Counted from the stretch's first letter, positions 1 through 9,330 are shown. The stretch is DNA of 42,838 nucleotides from Xanthomonas cissicola (GCF_008801575.1 NZ_VZPL01000040.1:1-42838); one strand, 5' to 3'. Translations and numbers: made by a program. The notes: generated by a model from the letters alone, not told the origin.

Positions 1-180
1 GCGGCCGGCGGCTGGCGCAGGCGCCGGTGCGCTGGCGGCCGCCGGTGGCGGGGGCGGTGCATCGGCGGCCGGTGCCGGCGGTGCCTCCTTGCCGCATGCC
101 GCCAGCACGACGCTGAACATCAATGCGCACAGCGGTGCGCGGACAAGACGATCGAAACAACCCTTGGTGGACGTGCGCAT
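1..180 (-). CDS. Lipoprotein N-terminus (partial, runs off window)
   Basis: The ATG at 178-180 is preceded by AAAGG seven bases upstream. The first 60 codons encode a basic n-region, a hydrophobic stretch and the lipobox VVLAAC, followed by a Pro/Ala-rich linker of the kind that tethers periplasmic lipoproteins. The functional domain lies beyond the window edge. The gene is the third in a row after the XoxF-type dehydrogenase and the XoxJ-like binding protein, separated from the latter by 61 bases. A cytochrome c electron acceptor (XoxG-like) would be a natural occupant of this place, but no CxxCH is visible in the part present, so that is only a guess from context. The lipoprotein call is well supported; the function is unknown. 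Confidence 0.7.
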   Translation of the reverse strand, partial: MRTSTKGCFDRLVRAPLCALMFSVVLAACGKEAPPAPAADAPPPPPAAASAPAPAPAAGR

Positions 181-241
181 GAACGAACCTTTCTGATCGG
201 AGGGAACACCGCGCACCCCGTGCACGCGGCGGGTGACGCAA

Positions 242-2017
242 TCATTCGCGCGCTGGGCGCCTGGCCTTGGTGAGCAACGTGGCCAGTGGGGTGTCGCCAC
301 GTGCCTGCGCCAGATCTGCGGCGGTCTTGCCGTCGCGGTTACGTACAGACGGGTCGGCGCCCGCAACCAGCAACCGTTTGGCGACCGCCTCGCGTCCGGC
401 CGCTGCGGCCAGCATCAGCGCGGTGACACCAGCCTGATTGGCGTGACCGACCTCGGCACCGCGTGCGAGCACGGCATCGAGAATGGCCGGGTCGTCGCGC
501 GCCACGGCAAACATCACCGGGGTGAATCCGGTGGAATTGGCGCGCCGCACATTCGCGCCCTTGTCCAGCAGCGCCTGCACCACCGCGACATCGGCATACG
601 ACACCGCAAGATCCAGTGCGCTCCAGCCATCGCTGGACACGGTATCCACCGGCGCGCGCTTGGCCAGCAGCCTGCTGAGGCTGTCCGCATCGTTGGCCCA
701 GGCCGCCTTCATCAGCGCGGTCCAGCCGCTGGCGTCGCGGGCGTCCAGGCGTGCGCCGGCATCCAGCAGCAGGCCGACCAGATCCGGCTGCTGGTTGCGG
801 ATGGCCTGGTGCAGCGGCGGCTCGCCCAGCAGGTTGGGGTGATTGGCATCGGCGCCATGGCGTAGCAGCCATGCCGCACGCACGGCATCGCCGGCATCCA
901 GCGCATGCGCCAGTTCCTGATTCGGGTCGGCACCGTCGGCGATGCGTAATTGCAGCTGCGCCAGCTCCTGCGATGAGGCCGCCGGGCTGGGCGCAGTGGA
1001 TGCCGGTGTGGGCGTGACATACGGCCCATGCGATGCCAGCTCGCCGGCTACCACGCAGTCACGACAGCGCACCAGCGGCACGTGATACCTGCGCAGGATT
1101 TCCGCGATCTTGGCCGCGCTTTGCTGCAACGCCGTGTTCAATGCATCACGCAGGTCGGCATTCTTGCGCGACACCGCCCAGGCCATCGAATACTCCAGTA
1201 CCGCATCGTCGATGGTGTTCAAGGGCACCAGACCCAGGCCGCTGCGCTGCGCGTAATACCCGGCCACCGGGCCCCAGGATTCGGCCGCATCCAGCGTGTT
1301 GGCGGCGACCCGTTCGACCAGCTTGCCGGGGTGTTCTTCCGGCGCGGTGGCCGAGTCGTAGAACAGGTATTGCACCTCACCGCTGATGCCGTGCTCGTAC
1401 AGCGCCTGACGCGCAGGCGAGCTCTGGAACACGCCCAGGCGCAGCTTTTTCAACGCCGGGTCGTCCAGCGAGGTCGGCCTCAACGACAAGCCTTGACGTG
1501 TGACCAGCACATACGCCGAGCGATAGACCGGGCGCGTGGTCAGCCCCTGCTCGAAATCGCTGTTGAGGTCCATCAGTACATCGCAGCGGCCCGCATTGAT
1601 GGTGCTACGCGCCAGGCCGCGCTGGTAATAGGTGCGCCACTCGTATTCCAGGCGCCGGCCCATGGCATCGGCAACCACCTGCGCGATCTTGTTCTGGAAG
1701 CCTTCGCCGGCCTTGTTGGACAACGGCATGTTGCCCGGGTCTGCGCACACGCGCAGGACGTGCGGATCTGGCGTAGGTGGCGGCGCGGATGCCGCGGAAG
1801 GCGTGGTTGCCGGCGCAGCGGTGGATGCAGGCGCCGCAGCGGACGCCGCATCGGAATGAGAAGCGCGAGCCATCGGTGAGGACGGCTCGCGTGTGCAGCC
1901 TGCGGCGACGAGTCCGAGGCTGCACAGCACCAGCACCTGCTGCAGGTGCCGGGTGATGCCGCGCACGCCGGCAGCAAGCTGCCGAGGTGCGCGCCCAACG
2001 CCTTGCGTGCAGGTCAT
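242..2017 (-). CDS. Quinoprotein-associated substrate-binding lipoprotein fused to ankyrin repeats (XoxJ-like)
   Basis: This 591-residue protein starts at the ATG at 2015-2017, which overlaps the dehydrogenase stop as ATGA, so the two are probably translationally coupled. It has a signal peptide with lipobox LVAAGC (Cys41) and a Ala/Pro/Ser linker to about residue 84. A periplasmic type-2 solute-binding fold follows at about 85-325, beginning LRVCADPGNMPLS and containing GRCDVLMDL. These are hallmarks of the binding proteins that accompany PQQ-alcohol dehydrogenases (XoxJ/MoxJ group). A CRDC motif sits at 318-321. After a linker, about seven ankyrin repeats fill 365-590, for example GWTALMKAAW and GVTALMLAAA. 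In the family the binding-protein part is thought to help dehydrogenase maturation or activation; the ankyrin half could be a protein-docking surface, which is inference. The fusion is unusual compared with stand-alone XoxJ. Confidence 0.85.
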   Translation of the reverse strand: MTCTQGVGRAPRQLAAGVRGITRHLQQVLVLCSLGLVAAGCTREPSSPMARASHSDAASAAAPASTAAPATTPSAASAPPPTPDPHVLRVCADPGNMPLSNKAGEGFQNKIAQVVADAMGRRLEYEWRTYYQRGLARSTINAGRCDVLMDLNSDFEQGLTTRPVYRSAYVLVTRQGLSLRPTSLDDPALKKLRLGVFQSSPARQALYEHGISGEVQYLFYDSATAPEEHPGKLVERVAANTLDAAESWGPVAGYYAQRSGLGLVPLNTIDDAVLEYSMAWAVSRKNADLRDALNTALQQSAAKIAEILRRYHVPLVRCRDCVVAGELASHGPYVTPTPASTAPSPAASSQELAQLQLRIADGADPNQELAHALDAGDAVRAAWLLRHGADANHPNLLGEPPLHQAIRNQQPDLVGLLLDAGARLDARDASGWTALMKAAWANDADSLSRLLAKRAPVDTVSSDGWSALDLAVSYADVAVVQALLDKGANVRRANSTGFTPVMFAVARDDPAILDAVLARGAEVGHANQAGVTALMLAAAAGREAVAKRLLVAGADPSVRNRDGKTAADLAQARGDTPLATLLTKARRPARE

Positions 2018-3962
2018 CGTGCCGTCTTCGCTGCTGCATTGGCGGTGCCGCCGCCTGCGGTGGCAGTGGCAGTGGCAGTCACGGTCTTGCCGGCGCCATC
2101 GATACGGAAGCTGTGGACCATGCCGCCGAGCGGGATCTTGTCGAAGCCCGCACCGAACGCCAGCCCCGCCGCACCCAGTGCGCCATACGGATCGGACGGA
2201 TCCAGGCCTGCAGTGACCGGCAAGCCGATCCACCCGCCGATACCGGAGAACACCGCCACGTACTGATGGCCGTTGGCCTTGTAGGCGATGGGGTTACCGA
2301 TGATGCCGGACGGCAACTTGGTCTCCCACAGCTTCTTGCCGGTGTCCTTGTCCACCGCGCGGAACCACCCATCCAGCGTGCCGTAGAACACCAGCCCGCC
2401 GTCGGTGACCAGGGTGCCGCTCCACACCGGATACTTCTCCTTGATCTCCCACTTGGACTTGCCTTCCACCACATCGAACGCCTTGACGATGCCCAGCGCG
2501 CCGGGCTCGTTGGGCTTCATCATCACGTTGGCGAACACGTACGGCAGACCCATCATGGTGTTGCCGCGCTCCTGCGGTTCCAGCTCCATGTGCCAGTTGT
2601 TGGTGCCGCAGAAGAACACCGCCGCATTGGCCGGATCCACCGAACACGGCTGCTGGTCCTTGCCACCCATCGCCGACGGGAACGCCTGCACCTTCTTGCC
2701 GCGTTCCAGTGGCGAATGCGCGGCCACCTTCACCGGACGGCCGGTCTTCATGTCGATGCGTTCGGCCCAGTTGGCCGGCACGAACTTGTGCGCGCGCAGC
2801 AGCGTGCCATCGCAACGATCGAGCACGTAGGCAAACCCGTTGCGGTCGAACTGCACCACCGACGGAACCTGCTTGCCATCGATGGTCAGGTCGACCAGGA
2901 TCGGCTCGTTGATGCCGTCGTAATCCCACTGGTCGAACGGGGTCTTCTGATAGCCCCATACCGCTTCGCCGGTATCGATCTTGCGGGCGAACAAGGTCAT
3001 CGACCACTTGTTGTCATGCTCGCCGTTGTTGCATTCCTCCTGCGAGGTCTTGCCGCAACGATACGACGGGCTCCACAGGCCGGGATTGCCGGTGCCGTAG
3101 TACACCAGCTTCAACTTCGGGTCGTAGCTGTACCAGCCCCAGGCTGCACCGCCTCCGCGCTTCCATTCGTCGTTGGGAAAGGTCTTGACGCCCAGGTCGC
3201 CAAGCTGGCCATGCTGCGGATTGGCCTTGTTGAAATCCGGGCCCAGGCAGATCGCCTTGTCGGTACCGGCCGCATCGCAGGACCATGCCTGCTTGCCATC
3301 GGCAAGGTTGTAGGCGGCCACGCGACCGAGCACGCCGAACTCGTTGCCGCTGATGCCGGCAACCACCTTGCCGTCGGCGATGATCGGCGCCATGGTGATG
3401 GTTTCGCCCTTGTCCGGGTGCGCAAGTTTTTGCTTCCACACTTCCTTGCCGGTCTTGGCATCGAGCGCGATCACATCGCCGCTGAGGCTGCCGAAGACCA
3501 GCTTGCCGTCGGCATACGAGGCGCCACGGTTGACCGTGTCGCAGCACGCCACCGCCACCGACCGTTCGTCCTGTTGCGGGGTGTATTTCCACAACACCTT
3601 GCCGCCGTCGTCCTGCGCCGCAAGATCGATGGCGAACACGTTGTTCGGATACGCGCTGACCATGTACATGATGCTGCCGATCACCAGCGGCTGGCCTTCG
3701 TGGCCGCGCGTGGCGTCGGTTTTCATCTCCCACGACATCTTCAGATTCTTGACGTTGTCGCGATTGATCTCGGCCAGCGGGCTATGCCGGGTGAGTGCGA
3801 AGTCGCGCCCCACGCCACCCCAGTTGTCCGCATTGCTGGCATTGGCGGTGAACTCGCTATCGGTGTCGACCACGGCCGCGGCGGCGGGCCAGACAGAACG
3901 GCGCTCAGCGCAAGCATGAGCAGCGCGGCGCTGCGTACGCTGCGACAGGAAGATTGGTGCAT
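2014..3962 (-). CDS. xoxF: PQQ-dependent alcohol dehydrogenase, XoxF-type, with apparent frameshift after the signal peptide
   Basis: Periplasmic quinoprotein alcohol dehydrogenase, an eight-bladed propeller using PQQ and a metal. Visible hallmarks: the adjacent-cysteine pair CCDTVNRG (codons 3541-3546), metal-binding Glu in SGNEFG (3340-3342), Asn in GTGNPG (3085-3087), and WDYDG holding the catalytic Asp (2923-2925) plus a second Asp two residues on (2917-2919). That second Asp marks lanthanide-using XoxF enzymes; calcium MxaF has Ala there. GGWIGLP and a Thr/Ala-rich tail follow. The best start, an ATG at 3960-3962 with GAGAGGGG upstream, encodes a clean signal peptide (h-region ALLMLALSAVL), but that frame ends at 3741. 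The mature protein is in another frame, and one extra base in the G run at 3886-3888 would join them. This is a true mutation or a sequence error. The mature frame has no in-frame ATG before KNLKMSW. The symbol rests on the motifs, not on a search. Confidence 0.85.
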
Positions 3963-4497
3963 GTGCGTCTACCCCTCTCGTTTGAACAACCAGTCGGTTG
4001 AAACATCCCGCAGCGCAGGCGCTATCACCGCCGTGGCGATGCGGACGTAGGAAACGTCGGGAGAGACCTGAGCAAACGGCATGCCAGCACACTGGTGCGC
4101 CGCACCACGTCGAGTCAGCGAGGGCCGGGGGTGATGACGGCGCGCTGGGCATCTCGCGCTGTCACGGTTTTGGCACAGTTTGCGCAGCACGTGCTGTGAC
4201 ACAGGTGGTGCAGACGGTCCAGTGACATCCCAGCAACGCCGAGCGTGTCCTGAACTCAGATCGCTGCGCCGCTGATGCAGGGCAATGCGCTATGGCAAGC
4301 AGCACTGCGCGATGTCGCCAGGCATGCCGGTCTTCTCCCCCGCTGGGCGAAGGCGTCAGAAAGGCGAATGCGGAGACGGGTACGGCCAATAGACAGGTGC
4401 GCCGTCCACGACCCGTCATGGCGTCGGCGGCTAGTCAACAGTTCCCATGCCTGCTCGGGTGCACGTTACCCCCGTTGCACAGGCACAACGCGCCACC
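3963..4497. other. Gene-free interval upstream of the dehydrogenase
   Basis: This is a 535-base stretch between the dehydrogenase start and the end of the HAD phosphatase gene. No reading frame in it resembles a protein. It must hold the dehydrogenase promoter. The only clear local structure is the 12-base palindrome at 4185-4196. Confidence 0.5.
4185..4196. promoter_or_regulatory. 12-bp perfect palindrome, possible operator
   Basis: CAGCACGTGCTG is a perfect palindrome, flanked on either side by TGTCAC/GTGAC motifs. It lies about 220 bases upstream of the dehydrogenase start on the opposite strand. A regulator site is possible, but the distance is large and nothing identifies a binding protein. 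Confidence 0.2.
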
Positions 4498-5112
4498 CTA
4501 GCCCTCCCATTGCGCGAGCAACTGCGTGCAATCGTGCAGGCGCCAGTCGGCGAAACCGGGCCAGGGGTCGCCGGATGTATTGACCAGGACAGTGCACGCA
4601 CCGACGGAGCGGCCGCAGGCCAGGTCATTGTGGTGATCGCCGACCATGACCAGCGCGCTGCCCTGCACCGACCAGCGCCGCGCGAAATAATGCAGCCCGT
4701 CGGGCGCAGGTTTTGGGGCAGCCTCGTCGCGGCCAACGATGTCGTCCCAGGCGAATGCATCGTCCAGACCGATCGCCTGCAACGTGATCTTTGCCAGCTC
4801 ACGCGCGTTGCGGGTGAGCATGCCAAGCCGGCAACCGGCGGCATGCAGCGCGCGCACCAGCGCCACTGCGCCCGGCGCGGCGCGTGCGCCTTGGGCGAGC
4901 GCACGCTCGTGTTCGAGCAACCAGGCATGCTTGGCCGCCGCTTCGTCGGCCGGTAACGCTGCCAGGTGATGCAGGATGTCCGTCGTTGGCGGAATGTCCA
5001 GGACGCGGCGGATCAAGGCGAAATCGTGCGCAGCTTCGGTCAGCGTGCCGTCCATGTCGAAGACCCAATGGCGATAGTCGGACAACGTGGGAGAGAGAGC
5101 GGCGCTTGTCAT
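4498..5112 (-). CDS. HAD-superfamily phosphatase
   Basis: A 204-residue cytoplasmic hydrolase with all four HAD motifs: nucleophile motif DMDGTL (Asp19, Asp21), LTRN (Thr100), KPAPDG (Lys134) and GDHHND (Asp159, Asp163). The helical cap between motifs I and II resembles the phosphoglycolate-phosphatase-like group, which hydrolyse small phosphate esters; the substrate cannot be told. The start chosen is the ATG at 5110-5112, with AAGGA eight bases upstream. The ATG three codons earlier lies directly on that ribosome-binding site and is less likely. It is transcribed alone, with gene-poor DNA on both sides. Confidence 0.85.
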   Translation of the reverse strand: MTSAALSPTLSDYRHWVFDMDGTLTEAAHDFALIRRVLDIPPTTDILHHLAALPADEAAAKHAWLLEHERALAQGARAAPGAVALVRALHAAGCRLGMLTRNARELAKITLQAIGLDDAFAWDDIVGRDEAAPKPAPDGLHYFARRWSVQGSALVMVGDHHNDLACGRSVGACTVLVNTSGDPWPGFADWRLHDCTQLLAQWEG

Positions 5113-5465
5113 GTTGTCCATCCTTGCAAAGACATCAAAGTGATCGATTCGGTGCGGCAGGCGGCGGCGCGGCCAACCTGCAGTGCGCAATCGGCGACCT
5201 CGCCCAAGGCGGTCAACCAGGCGTTTGCGCGCATCGCCAAACAGGTGCGGGTGGCGCTCGCTCGACATGTCCCTGCGCGGACACGCCAACGCGCGCGCCC
5301 CTTCATCCGAACGAATGCGCGCCAGGTCTGCTGACCATCCCGAGCGCTGAATGCCGATGCGCTGCAGCGCCATCACACCGGGTTACTGCACTATCGATCA
5401 AGCGCGGCAATGCTGCACCAACTCGCAAACAGATCGGTGTACGCCAGCACTCATCGCGGACTCGC
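5113..5465. other. Gene-free interval
   Basis: This is a 353-base stretch between two minus-strand genes. I see no credible coding frame, RNA gene or strong hairpin in it. It should contain the promoter of the HAD phosphatase gene. Confidence 0.5.
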
Positions 5466-6185
5466 CTACTTCCACCCGGGCATCTGCGTGGTGTCCAGGC
5501 CGCCGACCTCAAACTCTGCGGTGCGCGTACCGCCGGCCTTGACCGGGAAGGTAATGCCGATGCGCTTGGCGTTGCGTACGAGCTTCCACAACGCTTTGTC
5601 ATCGTCGATGAACATGGCAATGGCTTCGTCGGTATCCGGGCGGTGCGCCGCCATGGCACGCGGTGCGCCGCCATCGGCCGTCACCTGCAACTTGCAGCCA
5701 CCGTAGCAGTTGAAATCGCCGGCCTTGAGCACGAGGTAGCTGTGGCGCTTCCACTGCGGATGATCGCGAAACACCAGGCTGACCGGCTTGGGTCCGCTGC
5801 CATCCACATCCACACGTTGCTTGGCGTCGATCATCGCCGAGCGCTGCGTACCGCCCTTGGCCGGCACCTGCGAGTATTGCCACAGCGCCTGCATGCGGCG
5901 CAGCTCGCGCGCCTGCTCGCCCTTGGCCTTGATATCGGCATAGCCTGGCTCGATGCGCGTGGCGGCCGCAGTGCCCGCATAACCTTCGATCAAGGCCGCA
6001 CCATGCGCACGCGCCATGTCCCAGTTCTGCGCTTTCACCGCTTCGTCGTATTGCTTGGCGAGCGCCTCGGCCTGGGTTTCCTTGGCCTGCGCCTGCGCGG
6101 TGGCCTGCGCCTGACGTTGCGCCTCGCGGTCGGTGCAGGCACTCAAGGCGGCGACGCACAAGGCCGCGCTCAGCAGATACTTCAT
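5466..6185 (-). CDS. Hypothetical lipoprotein with coiled N-terminal region
   Basis: A 239-residue predicted lipoprotein, MKYLLSAALCVAALSAC, with the lipobox Cys at 17. The start at 6183-6185 has GGAG six bases upstream. A Gln/Ala/Glu-rich helical segment (about 20-65) is followed by a mixed region containing the CYGGCK pair and a C-terminal domain ending near MPGWK. The pattern of a short helical spacer plus a small beta-rich domain suggests a periplasmic protein anchored to the inner or outer membrane. I do not recognise a named family. It is separated from the upstream aminopeptidase gene by a palindromic repeat (6257-6328), so it may have its own promoter. Confidence 0.75.
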   Translation of the reverse strand: MKYLLSAALCVAALSACTDREAQRQAQATAQAQAKETQAEALAKQYDEAVKAQNWDMARAHGAALIEGYAGTAAATRIEPGYADIKAKGEQARELRRMQALWQYSQVPAKGGTQRSAMIDAKQRVDVDGSGPKPVSLVFRDHPQWKRHSYLVLKAGDFNCYGGCKLQVTADGGAPRAMAAHRPDTDEAIAMFIDDDKALWKLVRNAKRIGITFPVKAGGTRTAEFEVGGLDTTQMPGWK

Positions 6186-6256
6186 CGTCGACTCCGGGGC
6201 GAATTCAACGTCAACGATACCAGCCTGCCCGCCGTACCCGCGATCAAACCCGTAGA

Positions 6257-6328
6257 CCGTAGGAGCGCACCCGGGCGCGATGGAGCATTCCCGGTAACGC
6301 CACCTCGCGCCCGGGTGCGCTCCTACGG
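6257..6328. repeat. REP-like palindrome, 24-bp arms
   Basis: Arms at 6257-6280 and 6305-6328 are perfect inverted repeats (24 of 24) around a 24-base loop. The outer ends read GTAGGAGCG / CGCTCCTAC. The same outer ends occur in the palindrome at 30273-30338, so this is a repeat family, of the REP type common in xanthomonads. It sits between two minus-strand genes and could form a strong hairpin in the transcript of the aminopeptidase gene, protecting its 3' end or attenuating read-through. Confidence 0.85.
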
Positions 6329-6374
6329 CAGCGATGGAGGTGGCGGAGGGCGTCTGCAACGCCCTCCGCTGCCA

Positions 6375-8321
6375 TTACGGCTGCGCCGGCGGTGCCGCTT
6401 TCGCCTTGGCGATCATCTCGGCCACCGATGCGGTGGTGATCGGGTGATAGCTGGGCTTGGCCTTTTCGAAGGCCTGTTCGGCGAACGCGATGCCGTCCGG
6501 GGTCTTCAACAATTCGGCGTAGATCGGCAGCACCAGCTTGCGGCGGCCGACGCGTTCGATGAACTCGCCCGCGGCAGCGCGCGCGTCGGTGTAGCCGCTG
6601 CGAATGGCCAGCGGATACCAGCGCATCGCGATCTCGCCATTCGGCGTGCCGGTGAAGTGGTACGCCTCGTCCAGCTGCTTGAGCTGCTCGGGCTTGAGCG
6701 TGGCGCCCATGCCGCTGAGGAAGTGCACCCATTCCTGCGTGCCCCACTCGCTGGTGACCTGCTTGTTCGGCAAGGTGCCGCTGCCGCTCCAGGCGATGCG
6801 TGCGGTATCCACGATCGAGAAGCTGCGCGAGCGCGCCTTGGCCGCAAATGCCGGAATGCCCGGCTGCTTCAGCCACGCATCCACGTCGGCTGCGCTCACC
6901 GTGTTGGGATGCTTGTCCAGCAGGTTCTTCTTCAGGTAATCGACGAACTGGTCGGTGGTGGCGCTCTGGAAGGCGTGATCGTCGAACCAGCCGCGCAGGA
7001 ACGGGTCGAATACCTCGCGGCCGAAGCGCTGCTCCAGGAACTGCAGGAACCACGCGCCCTTGACGTAGGCGACCTGGCTCAAGGCCTCGTCGGGGTCGCG
7101 CTGGGCCAGCGGCGGCAACTCCAGCACCTGGTCGGCCGGCGGCATGTCCTTCACTTCGGCCAGCAGATCGCCCTGGTCGATCTCGCGCTCCATCTCGGCC
7201 ATCTCGGTGCCGTACAGCGCCTCGGTGATGCGGCCCTGCACGTAGGTGGTGAACCCTTCGTTGAGCCAGATGTCCTTCCAGCTGGCATTGGTCACCAGGT
7301 TGCCGGACCAGCTATGCGCCAGTTCGTGCGCCACCAAAGAGACCAGCGACTTGTCGCCGACGATCACGGTGGGCGTGGCGAAGGTCAGGCGCGGATCTTC
7401 CATGCCACCGAACGGGAACGACGGCGGCAGCACCAGCATGTCGTAACGGCCCCAGCGATACGGGCCGTAAAGTTTTTCGGCCGCACCGATCATCTTTTCG
7501 GTGTCTTCGAATTCCTTGGCGGCCTTGTCGGCCATGGCCGGCTCGGCCCACACGCCCGAGCGCGCGGAAATCGGCTTGAACACCACATCGCCGGCGGCGA
7601 TCGCCAGCAGGTAGGACGGAATCGGCTCGGGCATCGTGAAGCTGTAATCGCCGTCGCGTGCCGCCTTGGGGTCGTTGTCGGCGCTCATCAGCACCATCAC
7701 GTCCGGGCGCGAGGTGACATGTGCGCTATAGGTGAAGCGCACGCTCGGGGTGTCCTGCAGCGGCACCCAGCTGCGCGCGTGAATCGCCTGCGACTGGCTG
7801 AACATGAAAGGCAGCTGCTTGCCTTCGGTCATCGACGGCTCCAGCCACTGCAGGCCCGAGGCCGTCGGCGCGGTGTGATAGGTGATCACCACCTTGCCCG
7901 GCTGATTCGGCGCTTCGATGGTGAGTTTGCTACCGAAGGTCTTGTCGGCCGGCGCCAGGGCGAACTGCAGCGGCGACAGGCCGCCCTTGCCATCGTCTGC
8001 CTGTACCTGCGCAATGCTCAACTCGCGCGTATCCAGCACCAGTTGCTTGGCGGCTTTGTCCTTCCACTCCAGCGTGTAGGTGGCAGTGCCGCCGATCTGC
8101 TTGGCATCGAAATCCAGCTTCAGGTCCAGCGCCAGGTCCTTGATGACCACCAACTGCGGCTGGGCGTAGGAACTTTCGTCGTGGTTGCGGGCGTCTGCTT
8201 TCACGGGAGCCTTGGCAGTGGCGGCCGGCGCGGTGGGGGATACCGACGGCGTGGAGTCATTGGAACAGCCGGCCAGCGCGATGGACACGGCCAGGGACAG
8301 CGACAGGAACGGGAAGCGCAT
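6375..8321 (-). CDS. M1-family aminopeptidase, leukotriene A4 hydrolase-like lipoprotein
   Basis: A 648-residue exported zinc aminopeptidase. The start is the ATG at 8319-8321; the encoded MRFPFLSLSLAVSIALAGC is a lipoprotein signal with Cys19, then a Ser/Ala/Pro spacer. The exopeptidase motif GGMED is at 305-309 and the zinc site HELAH at 332-336, with Glu355 in NEGF. The stretch GPYRWGRYDMLVLPP and the WKDIWLNEGF neighbourhood are typical of the LTA4-hydrolase/aminopeptidase B branch rather than PepN. It ends in a helical repeat domain, as in that branch. The role is inferred as N-terminal trimming of peptides in the periplasm. The ribosome-binding site is weak. It is followed by a REP-like palindrome downstream. 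Confidence 0.93.
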   Translation of the reverse strand: MRFPFLSLSLAVSIALAGCSNDSTPSVSPTAPAATAKAPVKADARNHDESSYAQPQLVVIKDLALDLKLDFDAKQIGGTATYTLEWKDKAAKQLVLDTRELSIAQVQADDGKGGLSPLQFALAPADKTFGSKLTIEAPNQPGKVVITYHTAPTASGLQWLEPSMTEGKQLPFMFSQSQAIHARSWVPLQDTPSVRFTYSAHVTSRPDVMVLMSADNDPKAARDGDYSFTMPEPIPSYLLAIAAGDVVFKPISARSGVWAEPAMADKAAKEFEDTEKMIGAAEKLYGPYRWGRYDMLVLPPSFPFGGMEDPRLTFATPTVIVGDKSLVSLVAHELAHSWSGNLVTNASWKDIWLNEGFTTYVQGRITEALYGTEMAEMEREIDQGDLLAEVKDMPPADQVLELPPLAQRDPDEALSQVAYVKGAWFLQFLEQRFGREVFDPFLRGWFDDHAFQSATTDQFVDYLKKNLLDKHPNTVSAADVDAWLKQPGIPAFAAKARSRSFSIVDTARIAWSGSGTLPNKQVTSEWGTQEWVHFLSGMGATLKPEQLKQLDEAYHFTGTPNGEIAMRWYPLAIRSGYTDARAAAGEFIERVGRRKLVLPIYAELLKTPDGIAFAEQAFEKAKPSYHPITTASVAEMIAKAKAAPPAQP

Positions 8322-8439
8322 CGACGGCACCGCAGCAAGGAGAATTGGGCATTTTAGCGCCCTGCGCCGCAGCCTGCCCGTGCCATCGGCGGCCATAAGC
8401 GATGACCTGCCACTCAGTATCGCAACCGGCTTGCCCAGG

Positions 8440-9330
8440 TCAGATCACCGGATGGCCGCGCGGAGCGTCGTGCCCGTCGCGCACCAGACGCCGGCCACCG
8501 GAGAACTTGGCGCGATACATCGCCGCATCGGCGCGGCGATACAGTTCGGTGGCATCCAGCCCTTGTTCGCACACCGCACTGCCGGCGCTCACATGCAGCG
8601 GCGCATCGCCGGCATCCTCGCGCTCGAGCATCGAGAGCCATTGGTTGAGCTTGAGCGTGGCGTCGTCTTCGCTGGCATGGATGCCGATCAGGAATTCGTC
8701 GCCGCCCCAACGCCCGACCCAGTCCTGCGCACCCAACCAGCCGTAGGCCGAGTCCACCAGGCGCACCAGCACGCGGTCGCCAGCCAGATGGCCGAAGCGG
8801 TCGTTGATCTGTTTGAGGTTGTCCATGTCCAGCACGAACAGCACGAACGGCCAGCCTTCGCGTTGCGAGGCGATCACCGAATCGCGCATCGCCTGTTCGC
8901 AACCGCGCCGGTTCAGCGCCTCGGTCAGCGGGTCGAACAAGGCGTGTTTCTTGAGATCGCGCATGCCGGCATCGATGCCACGCAGGCTGCGGTTGATGCC
9001 GCGCAACAGCCGGCCCAATTCGTCGTCGCCCTGTTCCGGAAGCGTGGGCAGGCGCTGATCGGCGTAATACGAATCCAGCGCATCGGCGGCGATGCGCAGC
9101 GGCGCCAGCAGCCGATACAGCGCAACCAAGGTCAGCGCGGTGCCGGCCAGCGTGGCCAGCAATGCCACGATCACCACCGACCACAGCGGGCGCCCGTCCA
9201 GTTCGCTCTGCGATGCCAACCAGGCGATCAACAACAGCAACGGCAGATGGATGCCCAGGAAGGTCACCGCCAGCAGTTTGGCGCTGAAGGAGCGGGGAAA
9301 CACGCGCGAGAGCCCGGCGTACAAGCGCAT
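8440..9330 (-). CDS. Membrane-bound diguanylate cyclase (GGDEF)
   Basis: A 296-residue protein making cyclic di-GMP from two GTP. The start at 9328-9330 has GGAG six bases upstream. Two membrane segments (about 19-40 and 51-75) enclose a very short periplasmic loop. A HAMP-like linker follows (about 71-125), then a GGDEF domain with the DPLTEALNRRG opening, the LDMDNLKQIND motif and the active-site GGDEF at 209-213. The position of the inhibitory I-site Arg (RxxD, five residues before GGDEF) reads GAQD, so product inhibition through that site is unlikely. With hardly any periplasmic sensor, the input signal may come from the membrane or the HAMP-like linker. Confidence 0.92.
   Translation of the reverse strand: MRLYAGLSRVFPRSFSAKLLAVTFLGIHLPLLLLIAWLASQSELDGRPLWSVVIVALLATLAGTALTLVALYRLLAPLRIAADALDSYYADQRLPTLPEQGDDELGRLLRGINRSLRGIDAGMRDLKKHALFDPLTEALNRRGCEQAMRDSVIASQREGWPFVLFVLDMDNLKQINDRFGHLAGDRVLVRLVDSAYGWLGAQDWVGRWGGDEFLIGIHASEDDATLKLNQWLSMLEREDAGDAPLHVSAGSAVCEQGLDATELYRRADAAMYRAKFSGGRRLVRDGHDAPRGHPVI

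Noticed and set aside
4169..4186. A sigma-54-like promoter (TTGGCAC ... GCA) on the plus strand
   Set aside because: The -12 element fits poorly and no plus-strand gene follows; the adjacent genes are on the minus strand.
4884..8357. A plus-strand open frame of over 1,100 codons
   Set aside because: It runs antisense through the HAD, lipoprotein and M1 aminopeptidase genes, has no family motifs, and is explained by the high-GC third positions of those real genes.
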